43,960 nt of DNA. Source: Eubacterium sp. Lineage in GTDB: Bacteria > Bacillota > Clostridia > Oscillospirales > Ruminococcaceae. The notes under the pieces were generated by a model that saw only the letters and a list, made by a program, of their open reading frames with translations, was not told where the DNA came from and did not search any database. A program made the translations under genes and the position numbers. Below, one piece after another: positions 42,144 through 43,960 of this stretch. The stretch covers positions 1 through 43,960 of the forward strand of contig JAISVH010000018.1 in assembly GCA_031271685.1 (NCBI GenBank). Direction: 5' to 3'. How positions within the stretch are numbered: the first letter of the stretch is position 1; each line of letters begins with the position of its first letter.

Positions 42144-42956
42144 CTATGCCGGACAAATCTCAAAGGTATGTATGCATTTTTTAGGGCAGGACTCGGCGCA
42201 AATCCCGCAATTTGTGCATTTTTCGCTGTCTATAACCGCAATATTATTTATTACGTGTATCGAATCAGAAGGGCATTTTTTCTCGCAAATCTTGCAGGCG
42301 ATACATCCGTTTTTACAAGAAGACGCCGTTGTCTTTCCGGCATCAAGAGAAGAACAGACAACGTTTACCGACCTGGATATTTTTCTAAGCGTTATTAAAT
42401 TATTTGGACATTTTTTAACGCAAAGCTGACAAGCTACGCATTTGCCCATATCAACTGCGGCTACTCCGTTAACTATGCTTATGGCGTCATAGACACAAAC
42501 TTCTTTGCAGTCGCCCAATCCGGCGCAACCAAACCGACAGCTGCTAGTGCCGTTATAGTATTTTGTTACGGCTACGCAACTCGGAGTTCCGTTATAAGCG
42601 TATTTTGCTGAGGTAGCATCGCAGTTTCCGTTGCAATGGACAAAAGCCACCTCTTTTTCAACCGCTACCGCAGCAATGCCCAGCACAGCCGATATTCCCT
42701 TAACGGTCTTTTCTCCGCCGGGTTTACAAAAAGTTGCCGGGGATTCCCTCGAGGCGACTGATTTTGCGTAACCTTCACAGCCAGAAAACCCGCAAGCTCC
42801 GCAATTTATCCCGGGAAGCTCCGCTAAAACGGCATCTACCATCTCGTCGTTTTTAACAGAGAGCACCTTTGACGCAACAGTAAGTATAACCCCGGAAACA
42901 ACGCCCATTATCACAAATGATAAAATTGGCAAGATATATTGTTGTAGTATTTCCAT
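42144..42956 (-). CDS. rnfB: Rnf complex subunit RnfB
   Basis: A 270-residue protein from ATG 42956 with AAGGAG; an in-frame ATG at 43016 is inside rnfA and is rejected. One N-terminal membrane helix, then the Fe-S domain GINCGACGFSGCEGYA at about 48-63. Later cysteine clusters include CRFGCAGLGDC, CVACQLCVKKCP, CIACKICEKKCP and CTNCGICAESCP, so about five clusters. It passes electrons from ferredoxin into the Rnf complex, which pumps Na+ or H+ while reducing NAD+. Last gene of the standard rnfCDGEAB order. Confidence 0.95.
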   Translation of the reverse strand: MEILQQYILPILSFVIMGVVSGVILTVASKVLSVKNDEMVDAVLAELPGINCGACGFSGCEGYAKSVASRESPATFCKPGGEKTVKGISAVLGIAAVAVEKEVAFVHCNGNCDATSAKYAYNGTPSCVAVTKYYNGTSSCRFGCAGLGDCKEVCVYDAISIVNGVAAVDMGKCVACQLCVKKCPNNLITLRKISRSVNVVCSSLDAGKTTASSCKNGCIACKICEKKCPSDSIHVINNIAVIDSEKCTNCGICAESCPKKCIHTFEICPA

Positions 42957-42975
42957 ATTTATAGTCTCCTTAAAA

Positions 42976-43575
42976 TTATCCGAATATGCCGTCAACCAAC
43001 CCGCCGAATCCCACAAAGGAAAGCGAGACTATAGATGCCGCAATAAGAGTAATCGGCGTACCGCTCAACGCTTTTGGCACGTTGCAGCGCTCAAGCCTGC
43101 TCCTTACTCCCGAAAATATGATCAAAACCATCATAAATCCGAGACCGGCACAAAAAGCATTTACAATAGCCTCTAAAAAATTGTATCCGTTATCAATATT
43201 AAGAAGAGTTACCCCCAATACGGCGCAATTAGTGGTGATGAGAGGCAGGTATACGCCCAAGGCTTCATAAAGAGGCGGCATATGGCGTTTAAGAGCCATC
43301 TCTACTATTTGCACAAAAAGTGCGATTATAAGGATAAACGCTATTGTATTCATATACTCGATGTTAAAAGGAACTAGAACCAAATGATAAACCGGATAGG
43401 TAGCAATAGTTGCGAATACCATTACAAATATTACCGCAGCCCCCATACCTATTGAGCTGGAAGTCTTTTTAGAAACACCTAAAAACGGACAGATCCCCAA
43501 AAATTTGGAAAGCACAAAATTTTCGGTTAAAACGCCGGTTATTAGTATGATAATCAGGTTTTTCGCAAGCTCCAT
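42976..43575 (-). CDS. rnfA: Rnf complex subunit RnfA
   Basis: A 199-residue, six-helix protein. The conserved VLTENFVLSKFLGICPFLGVS near the N-terminus (split: VLTENFVLSKF, LGICPFLGVS) and LPLITTNCAVLGVTLL at about 115 include the two membrane cysteines that hold the intramembrane [2Fe-2S] cluster with RnfE. GLGFMMVLIIFSGVRSRLE is typical. It overlaps the rnfE stop by one base (TAATG) and is followed by rnfB. Confidence 0.96.
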   Translation of the reverse strand: MELAKNLIIILITGVLTENFVLSKFLGICPFLGVSKKTSSSIGMGAAVIFVMVFATIATYPVYHLVLVPFNIEYMNTIAFILIIALFVQIVEMALKRHMPPLYEALGVYLPLITTNCAVLGVTLLNIDNGYNFLEAIVNAFCAGLGFMMVLIIFSGVRSRLERCNVPKALSGTPITLIAASIVSLSFVGFGGLVDGIFG

Positions 43576-43960
43576 TATTTATCAGCCTCCCTTTCCTCAT
43601 TTGCGCCGCCCTTACAGATATCTCGGCTGGGGCAACCGCTGCAGCCGATCTCCCTAACCGGTCTGTTCGCCAATCGGTTTACAACAGCAATAATAATACC
43701 CAGAGTAAAAAAACCGCCCGCCGGAAGTATAAACAAAACCATAGGCTCAATATTTATCTGCTCAATCGGAAGTTTCATGCCAAACCATGAGCCGGAACCA
43801 AAAATCTCACGAATTGAGCCAACTATGAGCAGCGCCACAGTAAAACCCAACCCCATGCCCAGACCGTCCAGCATTGATGCGATTGGCTTGTTTTTGTTAG
43901 CGAACGCTTCCGCTCTTCCCAAAATTATACAGTTAACGGTAATCAGACTTAAAAACAGTC
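43575..43960 (-). CDS. rnfE: Rnf complex subunit RnfE (N-terminus beyond window)
   Basis: The C-terminal 128 codons of RnfE, open to the window edge. The frame continues upstream of the ATG at 43922 as LITVNCIILGRAEAFANKN, the conserved RnfE/NqrD cluster-binding helix. It is followed by MLDGLGMGLGFTVALLIVGSIRE (split: MLDGLGMGLGFTV and GSIREIFGSG). The C-terminus carries an extra CSGCPSRDIC motif with three cysteines. It forms the symmetric membrane core with RnfA. Confidence 0.93.
   Translation of the reverse strand, partial: LFLSLITVNCIILGRAEAFANKNKPIASMLDGLGMGLGFTVALLIVGSIREIFGSGSWFGMKLPIEQINIEPMVLFILPAGGFFTLGIIIAVVNRLANRPVREIGCSGCPSRDICKGGANEEREADK

Overview
The window reads as a chromosomal segment from a low-to-moderate GC Gram-positive anaerobe of the class Clostridia. 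The support is a Spo0A homologue, the Rnf ferredoxin:NAD+ complex, a Feo iron system, a DUF6062 protein, and the conserved clusters phoH-ybeY-dgkA-era-recO and rpmH-rnpA-yidD-yidC-jag. A very large secreted family 1 pectate lyase at the left edge and a second secreted protein resembling polygalacturonate/cellulose-binding beta-helix proteins suggest a pectin-degrading gut or rumen lineage. Monoglobus-like organisms would fit, but that is inference.

Layout. Positions 1-3531: 5' part of the pectate lyase gene (minus strand). 4107-12933: accessory-looking block with an HxlR regulator, a DUF6273 protein, a large serine recombinase, a MalT-like LuxR regulator, a DUF6870-like orphan and a second protein sharing the N-terminal domain of the DUF6273 protein. 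12984-15786: trkA-trkH potassium uptake. 16138-17724: secreted protein with a long structured leader. 18063-20448: feoA-feoB behind two DtxR-type palindromes. 20734-21555: spo0A. 21737-27681: phoH-ybeY-dgkA-era-recO-mutS2. 28184-30711: a 37-codon membrane peptide, nagB, lysA. 30936-34672: rpmH-rnpA-yidD-yidC-jag. 34828-38095: serC-serA and an iron-sulfur flavoprotein. 38176-42013: ung, a zinc-ribbon membrane protein, an OGG1-type glycosylase, a DUF6062 protein and an orphan. 42144-43960: rnfE(partial)-rnfA-rnfB.

Most intergenic space is filled by at least seven families of short palindromic or fold-back elements, called R1-R7 here (my labels). Many are bounded by TATA or TTAA. Different families are chained end to end through shared TATA junctions, and several abut or supply the stop codons of neighbouring genes. 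They look like non-autonomous MITE/REP-type elements; no matching transposase is visible.

The most striking gene-level observation is that the Spo0A homologue carries Glu56 where the phospho-accepting Asp56 should be, while the rest of the acidic pocket is intact. A second is that yidC has its Shine-Dalgarno sequence spaced for an AUC codon, with no ATG, GTG or TTG at the position where homologues start. The rest is mostly conserved housekeeping. I see no CRISPR array, rRNA, tRNA or complete prophage.
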